Shown in pieces: positions 15,780 to 28,299 of a DNA stretch of 64,000 nt. The first letter of the stretch is position 1. Each line of letters opens with the position of its first letter. This DNA comes from Dermanyssus gallinae. Lineage: Eukaryota; Arthropoda; Arachnida; Mesostigmata; Dermanyssidae. Below the pieces are notes generated by a model, which worked only from the letters and a program-made list of their open reading frames with translations, was not told the origin of the DNA and did not search any database. The translations under genes and the position numbers were made by a program. The stretch covers positions 41,191 through 105,190 of the forward strand of contig QVRM01002264.1 in assembly GCA_003439945.1 (NCBI GenBank), in the 5' to 3' direction.

Positions 15780-17845
15780 AGAAACTGAGATTTGTAATCA
15801 GAGATATGGTAAGGAAATAGAAGACGAAGGATGTCGACGAATGGCATCAAACCAAGTCGCTTCCTGGCGAACCAAGATGTTTTGCTTGCCACTGGACGCA
15901 GGACATACTAAGTACGCACAGCAAGATAAAGTCACATATGGCCTTATAAAGAACTTTAAAACAGCAGACGATCTAAAAGATCTTCTGTCGAATCGATGTG
16001 TCTTGGCGTACTGTGTCTCAGCTCAAAGAAATACTGAAAGATATTCCCCTTCTGCTCCTCATAGCACGGCATGAGGACTCGGCTGACTCTTTTGTCTGAA
16101 AAAAACGTGACCTTGAGATTACAGGAATAGCAAGGAAGCTGCAAGTAATTGCAGGAAAAGCTGGAAACAAAATTGGTACTGTGTTGTCGAGCATCATTAA
16201 AAAGATGCAGGATGACGGGCGCACTATTGCACGAGCCCTAGTTGCGATCCGGTTGCCAAAGGCCTTTGGGCAATAGACAAATGGCGATCTGTTTGATATC
16301 ATCAGAAGAATTCTTGAGTGTTTGGCCGGTATGCACAACGCCTATGTAGAGGTGATCTCTGGGAGGGAACAGAAAAGGAAAACCTGCCAAACAAGAAAGG
16401 CGTGTCCAAAGGGCAAGGAGCGACACAACCATACTTGTCTAAAAAAAGGACGGTGTCTCCCATGCAGATACCCTAAGACGATTGTGTAAAAATACGGATC
16501 ATGTACAATAAAAGTACGTGAAGGTCACTTGAGTGCAACGGTTCGCCACCGGAAACATACACCGGCTGATGGTCGGCAGAAACAATGAAGGGAGCATCCA
16601 TATAATTTATTCCTGCATTAAGTTAGAAAGGAGATGCCAAATTATCAATTGGTATTTTTACACTGAAAATGTAAATAGTAAGGGATCTTTCTAAAGGACA
16701 AAACGGAGAAGTACCAACAGTCTGTGTGGTCGGCTCTGGCCCGAATTAACCCATCCCATACATTGCAAAGCTAATGAGGGTCCAGATTAGTTGGTTGTTT
16801 TGACCTTTTTCAGGGTGGGTAGCATGCCAGCATGTCAGAACTGTCAAAAAGGGGGGCACCAGGCCCGATTTTGCGTATTAGAAGCGGTCACAGTTAGACG
16901 TTATCATCAGTGCGGCACCCCGGGTTACGGCGCAAAGGATTGCGAGGGCGTGTCACCTAGAATAAAGTGCAATTTCCCCCTGACAGAAAGTGCAATTTCC
17001 CCCTGACAGAAAGTGCAATTTCCCCTTGACAGGAAGTGCAATTTCCCCTTGACAGAAAGTGCAATTTCCCCCTGAGAGAAAGTGCAATTTCCCCCTGACA
17101 GAAAGTGCAATTTCCCCTTGGCAGGAAGTGCAATTTCCCCTTGACAGAAAGTGCAATTTCCCCCTGAGAGAAAGTGCAATTTCCCCCTGAGAGAAAGTGC
17201 AAACCAGGAATAACCGAGCAAGTCGGTACATATCCTCATCTGCATCCGCCGCCTATCTTTTAGCACAGGAATTGCGATGCTTCGGGCGGGCAAAGCCCGT
17301 CTGCGTACGCGCCTGCTGTGGATGCAAAAGGCTACATACAGCTCGGCTCTCTCATGATTGTTGGTCAGCGGTCAGCCAAGTGTCAGAACTGTAATGACGC
17401 GACTAAAGGTTATTTAACCTAATTGTAATAGGACTCGCGGAGCTCATCTAATGTTCGACAAAATAGTGTTTAATAAGAGCCCAGAACACTCTGCTCGACG
17501 AGTCTAACGTCACGCTGGCGAAAGAGATCCGGGCGGCCTAAGTCGTGGATGCTCAGACTCGGATCACTTGTATTATGCACAACCTGCTATGATTTTTCCG
17601 AGCCACGGGAGGAGGATCAGCCTTCACATGGATAAACATGGACAGCGTCGGACTCTTTTACTCATATTCCAGCAGTCCGAACGGCATGCTGAGCAGCCTG
17701 GAAAGCCTAGTAAAATACTGGACATTATTAGATAGGGATTTACCGCTACCAGTAAATATCTTTACTGAAGATTTCAACGCAGCCTGGACAACATCGGGGC
17801 AACCAGAGCTAACAGAAGAGTCACAGTTGTTCCTGAGTGGTTAGG
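15780..17845 (+). pseudogene. R1-clade LINE, 5' half (ORF1 and endonuclease start)
   Basis: Plus strand. ORF1 (gag-like) shows 'KLQVIAGKAGNKIGTVLSSI' at about 16138. It continues to 'RALVAIRLPKAFGQ', and at 16830-16950 there are zinc knuckles 'CQNCQKGGHQARFC' (C-X2-C-X4-H-X4-C) and a second, damaged one 'YHQCGTPGYGAKDC'. A 23-bp minisatellite follows (16964-17203). Then the ORF2 endonuclease domain appears: 'TCIMHNLL' near 17570, 'LFYSYSSSPNGML' (17650-17690) and 'DFNAAW' (17770), the catalytic DFN box of APE endonucleases. Stops and frameshifts are scattered and the RT is missing. The 3' half of another R1 copy lies at 1-1640 on the other strand. Confidence 0.75.
16964..17203. repeat. 23-bp minisatellite, about 10.3 copies
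   Basis: Tandem units of the form GTGCAATTTCCCCCTGACA plus GAAA, 23 bp each, differing at a few positions (CCCCC/CCCCT, GACA/GAGA/GGCA, GAAA/GGAA). Unit length is constant across ten full copies and a final partial one. It sits directly after the zinc knuckles of the R1 ORF1. Confidence 0.97.
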
Positions 17846-18984
17846 TATCTTGTCGTTCTCAGTAAAGAAATGACTCCACATGCCATACTACGTGACATAT
17901 AAAATCTCAGTAACTCCTACAGTTGGCAGCTGAATTGGTAAGCAAATATATACGCTATCCGTCGTATCTAGACAGAGCTGTGCAATCACAGAGAGCCATA
18001 AAACGGAGACAATTTCTGCATGAAAACATCAGCAATTGAGATAAAACTATTGTATGACCCCACTGTATTTACGCACTGTTTCCACTCACTCTTTCTATTG
18101 TAAATCGTTCAAGTAAATACATCTTGAACAGGTCTTTAATAGAAAAAAATGAAAGGCTTAACTAAGCGTGAATGTTGTTTTAGGTTGTGGGTGCTTAGGC
18201 TGCATATTTCATCGTAGACACGGTTTTATTAAAACGAGCAGATCTTCAAACCCACGTACAAGACAAATGTATAAATAATTATTTTTTAAGTTGATATACG
18301 CGGTTTATATAATGAATAGAGGATATAAGATACTAAATGGTTGCCAAAAAATGGTATGTTCAACATTTAATTCCATTATTTTAAATTTAAGTTTTGTGTT
18401 AATATTGCCTTCGGAGGACGAGCCGCTTCTAAGTCAAAGTCGCTGAAAATTTTGCCTCCATAAGAAACTGCCAGGCGACGTCGACCCCAATTCACAAATT
18501 TTTTTACGCTCTCACAACCACATTTTAGACGCTCGTAATGGGCTAAGTTGCCTGTGGCACAATATCGTTAAATTGCATCTATCGTCATCGCGTTCTCGTC
18601 ACTGGAGTTATATAGGCGTTCTTTGCAGCAGAGTAATAACAACACCACGTCTAACAAATAGAATCAGGAAGGCCGGAGTCTAAACTTGCGATTGTTTGAT
18701 CATGGTTGCCCGTTTCGAACGATGCGGTAGCCGCCAAAGCCATCTATAAATGTATATATAAGCCCTTGGCATAAAAGGCAGGAAATATACAAGCGCACCT
18801 ACCTACACACACGTTTATGTACGATAGCTTATTATTTTATGCACACTTGCTTATCTCTACATTGTGTAAGTTCGCTAATTGTTGTAGAAAGTCAATTCCC
18901 CACTATGAACGTGTACACTTCTTACGAGCCAGCCTTCTAGCCCGTCTATATATGTAAATATACATCCGGGAAATTGAAAGTCAT
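17846..18984. other. About 1.1 kb with no recognised feature
   Basis: AT-rich, no motif or long open frame that I can defend. Confidence 0.4.
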
Positions 18985-19320
18985 GATGAGTTGATTCTGT
19001 TATGCTTAAAGAGAAAATACGGGAATGGGTAGAAGAGATGATTATAAATAAACGAAAAAATAGGAATATTGGCAGTGACCATAACTGGGTAGATATTACG
19101 GGGCGGGGAATAGTTACCAATAGCTTAAAAAGAGTAAAAAAAGGTATAGACCAGCAGAAGTGGGCACATAAAATAGATGAAATTGGACAGCTGTAGGGGG
19201 ATACCATGGATACCATAGAGATAGATCTAGATGAAGTGCATTGGTTTGTCGATGGGACAACTGGGACTCTCGCAATCGCAGATTTAGTGAAGATATGTCA
19301 GGACAAAAAAACTTGATACA
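18985..19320 (+). pseudogene. Probable LINE endonuclease end (SDHNW box)
   Basis: One plus-strand frame runs about 107 codons with a single TAG (19194-19196). The first part holds 'NRNIGSDHNWVDI'; 'SDHN' is the last catalytic motif of APE-type LINE endonucleases. Then come 'KRVKKGIDQQKW' and, after the stop, 'TIEIDLDEVHWFVDGTT'. The assignment rests on the SDH box and on protein-like composition; the downstream half I do not recognise. Confidence 0.45.
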
Positions 19321-19407
19321 GTCATTTTGGTTATTTCGCTCTCATTTCAAAAAATAACATTTCCGCAACTCGTTCCACTGGAAACAAATGCTTTTCACAG
19401 ATTTGTA

Positions 19408-19620
19408 CTACCGAGCAAGATGGCTTAGTGGCAAAAGCCTTTGTCTTGCATTCGGGAGGCCTGGGTTCAAGACCCAGACCGGCCACTCCTCCATTGGTTT
19501 TCATGGCTCCCAATTTAGACCAGGTTAATGTCGGCGTGGACTAAAAATCGACCATGATTGGAAAAAAAACGGGAAGCACAGATGTCCCAATAGTACACCT
19601 CAAAGTTTGTTGGGCAAATT
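19408..19620 (+). mobile_element. tRNA-derived SINE (family C)
   Basis: Box A TGGCTTAGTGGC at 19421-19432 and box B GGTTCAAGACC at 19464-19474, 31 bp apart as in a tRNA gene. A body of non-tRNA sequence to about 19620 follows, including a short A-run. The cloverleaf is imperfect and no CCA-end logic applies, so this is a SINE rather than a functional tRNA. Only one copy is seen in the window. Confidence 0.7.
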
Positions 19621-20180
19621 CTGAAACACTCTCCAATGGTCAGTCACAACGCGGGCCAAGCTAGACTTGTAGCCAGGTCTGCTGACCTAAATTTAAATGC
19701 AGAAAATAGGCGTCGCTGGTATGCTCGATCGACTTTCGATCTTTTGCATTCAAGACCTTGACTCTTGCAGGCCAGACCCTATCAGCGGGAAGTTGATTTG
19801 CCAACTGGGCAATATTCCTGTGTCCGCTTCGTGTTATAAGCGTGCCGAGGAGTTGCTACGCCAACAGCTTGCGCGTGATGTCCAACGCGGCAATGCCGTA
19901 GCGATTCAAGAGATCTTGCTAAAGTGGCCTCGGCTTTTGGATAAACATGATATATATATATATATATAACTTCTTAGATATACAAGCATAAACACTGCTT
20001 TTACTATACCACTGTTTGTATCATTTTAGAATGCAGCTCAATACTTTTTTTAGGCGGCAGTAGTCACATTGTTAGTTACATGACAGTAATATCCGCAGGG
20101 TTATTACCTAATCGTATACGGAAAGTGTACGGGGAATATAGTAGAAAAAAGGCATCTTGTCCTATAAGCTAGGGCCGTAA
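19621..20180. other. No gene recognised
   Basis: Contains one 90-codon frame at 19697-19969 that ends in a (TA)n tract. Its first 80 residues are not low-complexity but match nothing I know. Confidence 0.35.
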
Positions 20181-20189
20181 ATTATTTTG

Positions 20190-20238
20190 TAATATATATA
20201 TATATATATATAGGCTGTAAATTATTTTGTATATATAA

Positions 20239-20328
<90 letters not shown>
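20190..20328. repeat. (TA)n tracts with duplicated flank
   Basis: (TA)n at 20190-20212 and 20242-20328. The 14 bases GTAAATTATTTTGT occur before each of the two tracts (20176 and 20217), so part of the locus is a local duplication. Confidence 0.9.
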
Positions 20329-20331
<3 letters not shown>

Positions 20332-20689
20332 CCTGATATAAAAGGGTGACATATATTTAGGTATGCATGCCAAGCGAACAATAAATCAATCATATAAACT
20401 AGAAGCCGATTTAGTCTTGATTGGTCACTAGATCTGCAGGATGGTGAATGAAAGCCATTGGTAGATTTAAAAAAAAAGCATTTACTAACTTGTCCTCATC
20501 GTTAATCGGTATGCGACATGTAGATCATTTTTGAGCATAAAACAAGCTGACAGTTGGCCGACACAAAGTCAAGTGATTCGTTATATTGACCTTCGTTCAT
20601 GCGATTACGAATTTATACAGGATGTGCAGCGAAGCGCTAGTGTTTAAATTGAAAAAAAAAAATGATTACATTTTGTAGTTTATTGTTAT

Positions 20690-20960
20690 TTTACGAAAAG
20701 ATAGTAGCTTAATCTTATGACATCCTCACATTCTTACGGTCAAATCGCATGCCGGTCCGGTGGTTTCTCGTTTTTAACAGAACCTGTAGCTTCGAATTAT
20801 CTCAATTAAACTCTTCACCGTCGTGTGCATAAGACGTAAGTCTTTGAATTTAATGTGCGCTTTTTTTGGCCACTACCAACAGTGAACGACCTTTTTTGTA
20901 AAAGCTTTCTATAAAAAGCACGTACTTTTTGATACTGTATTGCTTCATCACGTCCCATAA
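20690..20960 (-). pseudogene. Mariner-like DDE transposon remnant, copy 2 (N-terminal)
   Basis: Minus strand. 'KYVLFIESFYKKGRSLLVVA' near 20930-20870 and, in a shifted frame, 'TVKSLIEIIRSYRFC' near 20820 form the N-terminal helix-turn-helix of the family seen at 10540-11120. DNA similarity to copy 1 is direct around the start (GTAAAAGCTTT and the CAGTGAAC stretch). Confidence 0.6.
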
Positions 20961-21819
20961 ACTGTAGACAGTCTGCCATCAAGCTTGTTTTCGTGCTTAC
21001 GAAGCAAATGACAAGAGAATCAAGACACCAGCGCTCGGCTGCCCACTATTCACTTCTATATTAAAATACTGCAAAAATGACTGGTGCGTTTTTCTGCCTA
21101 AACTATTTTTCTCTCTTTGGTTGTCCGGTACACAAAGCGAACAACAATAAGCTACATACTTAAATATATGTTCTAATAAGTATCCTAAAATTAAGTGTGC
21201 AAATATTAGATATCTAAATGCATCAACTAATATGTATTTTTACACATGAGCTTTTGTAGAAAAGATGCATTATGATAGCCCTGGCCCTGATCAATGCGGT
21301 TCATAAATTACATTTTTATAGCAGCTCCTGCAACACCGTGTTGTTTCATCCGTAGCAGCAACGCCATCCGAAGACCGTCGAATTCCCAGACCTTGGTCAA
21401 AATCAATATATATATATATAAATATATATGTATCGGCTTTGGTTACCAATATATATTGTGTCGAAATAATTTGCTGAATCAGCAACCATGAAGGTGATCA
21501 AAAACAATACCAAAAAGGTGGTGTCACGTTAATACGAATAGCGAATAGCTGGAGGAAAAATAAGAGATGCGAGAGAGAGAAGGTGGTTAGCGTGTTGGAC
21601 GCGATGAACTCGCAGCAGCCACGCTGTGGTCGCCAAATGCGATAAGCAATCAATCCTGCCCGTTTCCAAGGCTATCGTTCTGCGGGATCAGGATCAGTTA
21701 GATTCTCTCAGTAGGGGAGATGCTGACACCGATCCACGGCTGTAACGACTAATTGTTTCCTACATCATTGCCTATTGCGATCAATGTGTTCGCACGATTA
21801 TGTGGCATATATAATGTCG

Positions 21820-21827
<8 letters not shown>
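20961..21827. other. No gene recognised
   Basis: AT-rich with a short (TA)n at 21407. The segment 21580-21640 has GGTGGTTAGCGTGTTGG, similar to a tRNA box A region, but no box B at the right distance. Confidence 0.35.

Positions 21828-21874
<47 letters not shown>
21828..21874. repeat. (TA)n followed by (TG)n
   Basis: About 47 bp of TA running into a short TG tract. Confidence 0.97.
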
Positions 21875-21885
<11 letters not shown>

Positions 21886-21933
21886 AAATGTTACACATGT
21901 GGAATCGCTTTATAACCGCTATACCGTATAAAT

Positions 21934-22029
21934 TAGCTTCATTAACCGATGGTTGGTTTACAGTATTGCGCGTACAGAAAAAGCAAGCATTTACACATAC
22001 GTATATTCATCACGGTCCTAAAAGTCGAG
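21934..22029. repeat. Dispersed repeat, copy 1 (pair with 53647-53741)
   Basis: About 95 bp that match 53647-53741 in the same orientation. Shared blocks include TTGGTTTACA, ATATTGCGCGTACAGA and AAAAGTCGA in order, with scattered substitutions. No coding potential, and the parent element is unknown. Confidence 0.75.
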
Positions 22030-22287
22030 TAATTCGTCGTGTAAATTTTATACATATGTAAACATATAATGCAGTTTTGTAGAAGTAATCGATCTTGCTA
22101 AATCAACAAACTGATAATAGGATCGAACACAAAAAAGGCGCCTAAAAAAACCTATCACATAGCGCCTTGGTTATACAAGTATCTTAGGTCAAAACGCGTA
22201 GCGGCTCGCGTGTCTGAAACAGAGGGCGCCCATTTAGAACTTATGTAATCAGTGTCGCAAAGGAATTGTATTTTATTATATATATGG

Positions 22288-22318
<31 letters not shown>

Positions 22319-22512
22319 CGAATGAATTCGTATTCATTAGCGGTTAGACAAACATTCAGAGCTATCGTATAACGTGTCTTGGATATCGTGTTCTCGCTTG
22401 CAATTTCATGCTACAATGGAGTTGCGAGCTCTAGCGCACAATTGGCAGCGAAGGGACTATGATACATGAATATACACATACGAGTATATGTTTGTTAATA
22501 TAGTCTTATCAG

Positions 22513-22582
<70 letters not shown>

Positions 22583-24604
22583 CATGTTGCACGTGGACCA
22601 AAAAATAAATAAACATATATTTTTCTATATATAATAAGCAAGTAGCATAAGTCAGATTGGCTAAATTTGCATCGCGCTTTGTTCGACCTTGACAAACAAT
22701 GAATATTGAATGCGATTAGGTTGCGTGAATAGCGGTCGAGCTAGGTGGGTCCCTACAAATCAGTAGATGTGTTGGTTCGCCAACGCGTATTGTTGCGATC
22801 GACGTCCCGGGGCGGGTCACCAACCAGCCCTTATCGGCTGACGGCTTACCTGGATTTGCCGCTGCTTGGAAGTGCGACCACAAGCTCTAACCCTACCGAA
22901 TCCATATTGTTATTGATTGTTTTTGTTGTTGTTATTGTCGTTGTTGCCTACAAAAAGAGTACAAAAACTTCACGTGATATTTCAACTTGTACGTTGCACC
23001 GTAGAGACATGACCTCATAATTTGATTGCACATGGCTGCAAGGATAATATATATGTATATATATATATATATATATACAGGGTGACCTAAACATATTTGG
23101 AAAGCCATATAGGGAATTGTAGTGTTCGTTAAAGCAATTGTTATCCATTAGAGCTTGGTTTGGAGAGGTCTTGTTTTGAAGTGAAAGTAAAATTAGTAAG
23201 ATCTGCAACAGTGGTTTTGTTGCCCGACATAGCACGAAGTGTTCTATTCCAAACAGTACTATATATATAAGTTTTTATTTATTTATAACGACTCTTTTCG
23301 GAATCTGAATGACTTCGGAATTTCCACTTTAAGTTACCACGCGTCGCGCCGGGATCTAATCGTTGGATATATATATATATACGAATTATCGGTTATCCTG
23401 TTGCATAGAAACACAATATTTACGTACGCCATTGTGGTTATGAAGTCTAGTAGACCTCGAATACGTCTTCAGGCTAGCCTGCCTTACAATTCAAGGACCA
23501 CAGAGCCCTTTTCTAGCTATCATTTTATAGCCCCTTCTAGTTGTGTACTATATTTTTCAACACAGCAGACGAAACGCTCGATCGCATTAATGGGCTACGC
23601 TTGGCAGCCTTACGGCGGCCTAATTCAATTCGGAACGTGAGAATCTCCCGTCAAATGTCAAAAATCTACAAGGATAAAAAGTATGAATATATAATACTAG
23701 CCCCTCTCACCAAAGCGCTTATAGAATAAACTGACCTACCTATTTACCTATTATTTAACCTATTTAAACATCCATCACGAACAGCAGACAGCCATATCGT
23801 CAGAGTCTACATCTGTATCGCTCCTAAGGCAAGTTGTGTGTTCGTCAGGCAACATCAAATAGGTCGCCTCTGTAGATCACGCCGCCGGCTACAAAAACGT
23901 TTCATGCTTCCGGTCAAAGCCATCCATCCGACCGACATTATTCTACAGAGCTTCTCTAGCCGGCCGGGGCGATGATGATATATTCAATGCCTTTCGTATC
24001 CTTACACTTAGAGGTGTAATTGTCCCGACAATAACGCCATAAGACTTATGTTTGCTCCGCACGAATAGAGTGCACGGTGCTACGTATGGAAGAGCTATGC
24101 TATTTATATATATTTTTTTGTTTGCGTTGCTAGAAGAACTGGGGTAGGTAGTTCTCGCTTGTCTAGCGGGTGCTGATGCATAAGGGGCGTGCATTATAGC
24201 ATTTTTACAAGAACACTGCCGATTAAGCAATATGTAAGTAACTACACAAATTTAAGGATAGTGAAATTCTCTCCGATTTGATTTTGAATATTGGGTCAGT
24301 GTAGTAAATTGAGTCATAATAAGGGAAACTCACAAAACGCTTCGCTACAAATGTGAAGCGGCAGTGTTGAACAGAGCGTGTACGAAGTCTATCTTTGCTA
24401 AAAATGTCGACGACGTACTTTATTGAGCTACAGTGCTGAGAAGATTGGGTCGCACTCAGCAGCGATTTTTGGTGAAGATAGTCTGAGGGTTTTCGACGAC
24501 GCTTGGTTGGCGTCAATGGACTTTTACAAAATCACCTTCACCCGGCTAACGGATCTTTAAAAATTGTCGTAGCATTAATTATTTATGCGCGGGTTCGTTC
24601 ACAG
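22030..24604. other. About 2.6 kb without a recognised gene
   Basis: Several (TA)n tracts (22278-22318, 22518-22578, 23047-23078, 23370-23385). A frame at 22745-23020 ends in a hydrophobic run then 'AYKKSTKTS', but the hydrophobic part is a GTT repeat, so I do not call it a membrane protein. At 23078 the sequence ACAGGGTGACCTAAAC resembles the terminal inverted repeat of a mariner-like element; no partner found. Confidence 0.4.
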
Positions 24605-24771
24605 GTTTATTCGATTCTTGGGAGGAGTTCCTAAAATATTTCCAGAAAAATCGCTTATACTGCACTTTCTGGTCGTGGACTACAGCAGAAGGTGCGCTGC
24701 ATTTTAAGTGCTGCACGGATAATGTTTGGCATTTATTGCAAGTTATCTAGATTTGTTCAAATATCGTCAAA

Positions 24772-24773
<2 letters not shown>

Positions 24774-24823
<50 letters not shown>

Positions 24824-25064
24824 CCTGTGATACGCTTGCACAACGTTACGAATAGTGTTTTCACAAGGCCGGTCAAGTTGACCGCAAATTGCAAAAATCG
24901 CTTGCCAGAATGCTCGTGCAGAGTTTCGCTTTTTATGCTAGAATTTCACCATTTCTACGCGTTCGTCCGTTGAGTGAGTACGGAACACCCTGTTCTGTTT
25001 ACGAAGAGAGCTGAGCGCGGGAACCTTTTAAACGTGTCAGCTAAATATTCGGACCCCCCCATAC

Positions 25065-25118
<54 letters not shown>
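24774..25118. repeat. Two (TA)n tracts
   Basis: Pure TA at 24774-24819 and 25064-25118, separated by 245 bp of unremarkable sequence. Confidence 0.97.
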
Positions 25119-25269
25119 CGTTTACTGCATCTCAATCGAAGGGCAAACACTTCGACAAGGTCTGCACACATATTTGTCTCTCAATTATTGCTGCTGTTGT
25201 TGTTGTCGTTGTTAGTGTCCGTTTTGTTGTTGCCAGCCTTTGTTGCGGAGCCATCGCCGCTGATCGTTC

Positions 25270-27400
25270 TTGACGAGAATTGACATTGTTGTAGCCATTG
25301 CATATACGTAATGTTCATTCAGTAAGCATTTCTGTCCAGGAAGAAGAAGAGCCGCCGCCGTGCACACGCCAACTGACTGGGTAGGCGGAGCGTGGCAACA
25401 GAGCGGCCTGCGCTTTAAACAGACGCGCGCGCTTGCCGATCGAAGTGGCGTCCAACTGACTACAACTGCGTCATCATACCTCTCGAGCAAGCACAATTTG
25501 CGTCACGGAAGGCATCATACCTTCCTAGGCACGCCTGACGACGCGCAGACAACGAACGTCCTTTTACTGTCCGCTAAGGCGTTTCTTTCTTATTTTTTTT
25601 CGTTTTGTTTGGGCTATTGTGGGCTCGTGGTTGTATGAGTTATGTTGTTGTAGAAGTGGTAGTTGTAGCAGTAGTTATAGTAGTAGTAATTTTTGGGGTG
25701 CATTTTTTTTCTTACTTAGTTAGTAATTGTTGGTGTAGCCGTTGTTAAAGCAGTACTCTGTCGCTACTTTTCCACGCGCTACTAGAAAGAGTAAGAGTCA
25801 AAGGCTATCGTGGTATCTGTCTTTGTCGCCGGCGGCGGCCACGCCGCTAACTGCTTTGTCGTTAACTACTTGTAACCACTGTGCCGTCGCCATCATCATG
25901 AGCACCATCACCATCATCCTCATCCCAATCATCATCATCATCATCGTCATAACTAGCAACGCATTACAAACACTCAAACTGGCAATTTTAGCAAGCAGTA
26001 GGAAGGCCATAGTAGTAGAGGAAGATGATCATAAACGTTCCGACAGATGCCCTGGTGGCATTGCTCCTATCCCCCACCCCCATTCCGTCCGTCAGTACAG
26101 TCCGGAGTACGGAGAACGATGGGTGTTTTTTTCTTTCTTTCTTTCGTGTTGTTGCTTTTTTTCTCGTTCGGCTCATTTCAGACGGTGATGTGATCAATGA
26201 TGTTTGCTCGCAGATAGATAGAACAGTGCAGTTCACTGACTGACCAGCCAACCAATCATTCAGTCAGCGCCAGCGCCTGGCATCGGTAGTAGAGCGTTCT
26301 CGCGTCTGCTCCCACAGAGCAGCTGTACCATCATGAGCAAGCGGATGTTCTCCGTGGCGGTCGCGAATACCACCCCGGCCGACGCCATCACGCGACTTTG
26401 AGGCAACAAGCCCAGATACGGCCGACAGACAGACTAACCAACCGACCTAACGCAACGGCCTAACGGTACAAACCCAAAGGACAACGTTGAGATCGAGGAC
26501 GACGACGACGACAACGACGCCAATTACAACTGCTGATCGGCGAAGTCGCGCGCCTTGCCAAAGACTCGCCTGTTAGTGCGTTTGTTTGTTAACTACTGTC
26601 TACCTGTCCATCTCTCTCTGGCTGTCTATCTGTCTATATTGTCCATCTGCCTCTCTGTTTGTTTCCGTCTCTTCCGGCCAGTCTCCAGTGTTTGATTATG
26701 CTCTCTCTGCAGGTCTATATCTAGTGTTTGATTATGCTCTCTCTCTCTCTCTCTCTGTCGCGCATTGCTCTCAGCCTGTGAGAGGGAATTTGAGTTTTGT
26801 AGCTGTTGCCGCCGACAATGTATCTTTTCAGATGCTGGTGATGACCATGATGATGATGCTGATGATCATGATCTTATTATTCTCTTCTAGCTCGTGGGCT
26901 ACCTAGCGAGCAGACAGGCGTTATAGGTCAGCACTTCTTTCAGTTCAGCATGTCTAATTCTCCCCAATTCATGCAGCCCTCTATACTTGCTATCTCGTTG
27001 TTCGTTCTGCTTTCTCGCGCGCGCACACGTGCCTTTTGCTGACTTTAGCGAATTTCATTACGCGTAAACTTGCCAGACGAGCAGCTGTTGCATTCATACA
27101 TTGTCCAGCGCGCATGAATCTCTGCGCTACTCGACACGAGGCTTGGGTAGCCGGGCGCGCCTTACGCGCGTCGGGCGCGCAAACTTCAACACGTGTATAT
27201 CATCTGCGCTGGAGTACCAAGAGTTGAATGGGTCACACGGACATTTGTCTTTTTCTCTTTCTCAAGGTTCGTTTTATAGGCTACTGTCTCACTCACGAAA
27301 CAGGCAGGTGTGTGTGTAGTTAGTACCCCGACGACCGTGGCCGCGGCCTTGAAACGTCTGTCCGAGAGCATGGTCCAAATTTATGTCTATATAGCCTCTA
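25270..27400. other. GC-richer block with microsatellites, possible promoter region
   Basis: Compared with its flanks this 2-kb block is clearly richer in G+C and CpG. It carries (CAT)n at about 25894-25950, CT tracts (26601-26640, 26740-26758), and GAC repeats near 26500. Only a 22-codon ORF at 26334 has a good start context. I cannot fix a transcription start. The block resembles those at 39-41, 42.2-45.4 and 51-53.3 kb. Confidence 0.35.
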
Positions 27401-28299
27401 TGTTAGCACTTTGGAGTAAACAATCAGTCTCCGCACAAGTTTGTAGTCACGGATTTTATCTCGTTGAATGTCGAACGACAGCATTTAACGCAAAAAGTCG
27501 AATTCTCACGAGTCTCCTGTAGAAAGATTAAAGCTTCTGACCCACGCGCTGAATCAGCGTGAGTGTAAGGGAGCCTAGACCAATTTATATTGTCTAGTTT
27601 ATAATATCCACAAAACGTACGTACACAGTCCTGGATCGTATAACAATCACCCATTACGTGCGTTTTGTTTCTATATGTAAGCACGTTTGCATACAGCACT
27701 CGTTTGACTTGTAATTTTCAGAACTGGTACCTAAATTATGGAAATAGCTCATGCTTTTCGTAGTAACCGTGGAGCTAGTCGAAAAAGAGAACAGCAAATG
27801 TATCTCTCTGCTCGTTAATGGCGAGAAATAGCGTTATGTGATTTTGGTTAAGTGTTGACTTTTGAATGCCTATTTTATTTCACTCTTGAAGATACGGTCG
27901 AAAACCGCTCGAATCACCACACATCGAAGTTCTCCGAGGCAGCCATCGAGAACGAGAGTCAAGGTGTCAAAGTCACTTTTTAGTAAAATAATCACCAATC
28001 CACATGGGATTACCTCTGATGCGGTTATATGGCCGACTTAAGCGTTCACCTCGTCAATTGATGGCGATCACATTTGACTGATGCCTAAGTCACTAAGAAA
28101 CTCTTCCTCATTAAACCCTGGACTTGGAAAGCATAATGAGCTCATTAGCAAACAAAGGCGTGTGTAATTTTAACTTAAACATACCAGACACTCGCTAAAA
28201 TGGTGCATGTACAACACTCAACATGTCCGACTTTTTTGATGCGAGATTTCTAATATTAATTGAAAAAAGTAAAAACTCTACAAAAAGTATAAATCAAAA
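27401..28299. other. No recognised gene
   Basis: Nothing certain. A 72-bp segment at 27892-27963 has an acceptor-like AG after a pyrimidine-rich tract and an open frame; see the candidate-gene finding. Confidence 0.3.

Noticed and set aside
16964..17203. CRISPR-like array
   Set aside because: The 23-bp units are directly contiguous with no unique spacers, and the DNA is eukaryotic.
16925..17293. 122-codon minus frame with a repeated 'GNCTF' peptide
   Set aside because: By-product of the 23-bp minisatellite; all three minus frames are equally open.
19411..19490. Functional tRNA gene
   Set aside because: Boxes A and B are present but the arms do not pair as a clean cloverleaf and a SINE body follows.
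22745..23020. Possible membrane protein C-terminus
   Set aside because: The hydrophobic run comes from a GTT repeat, and no family or splice support was found.
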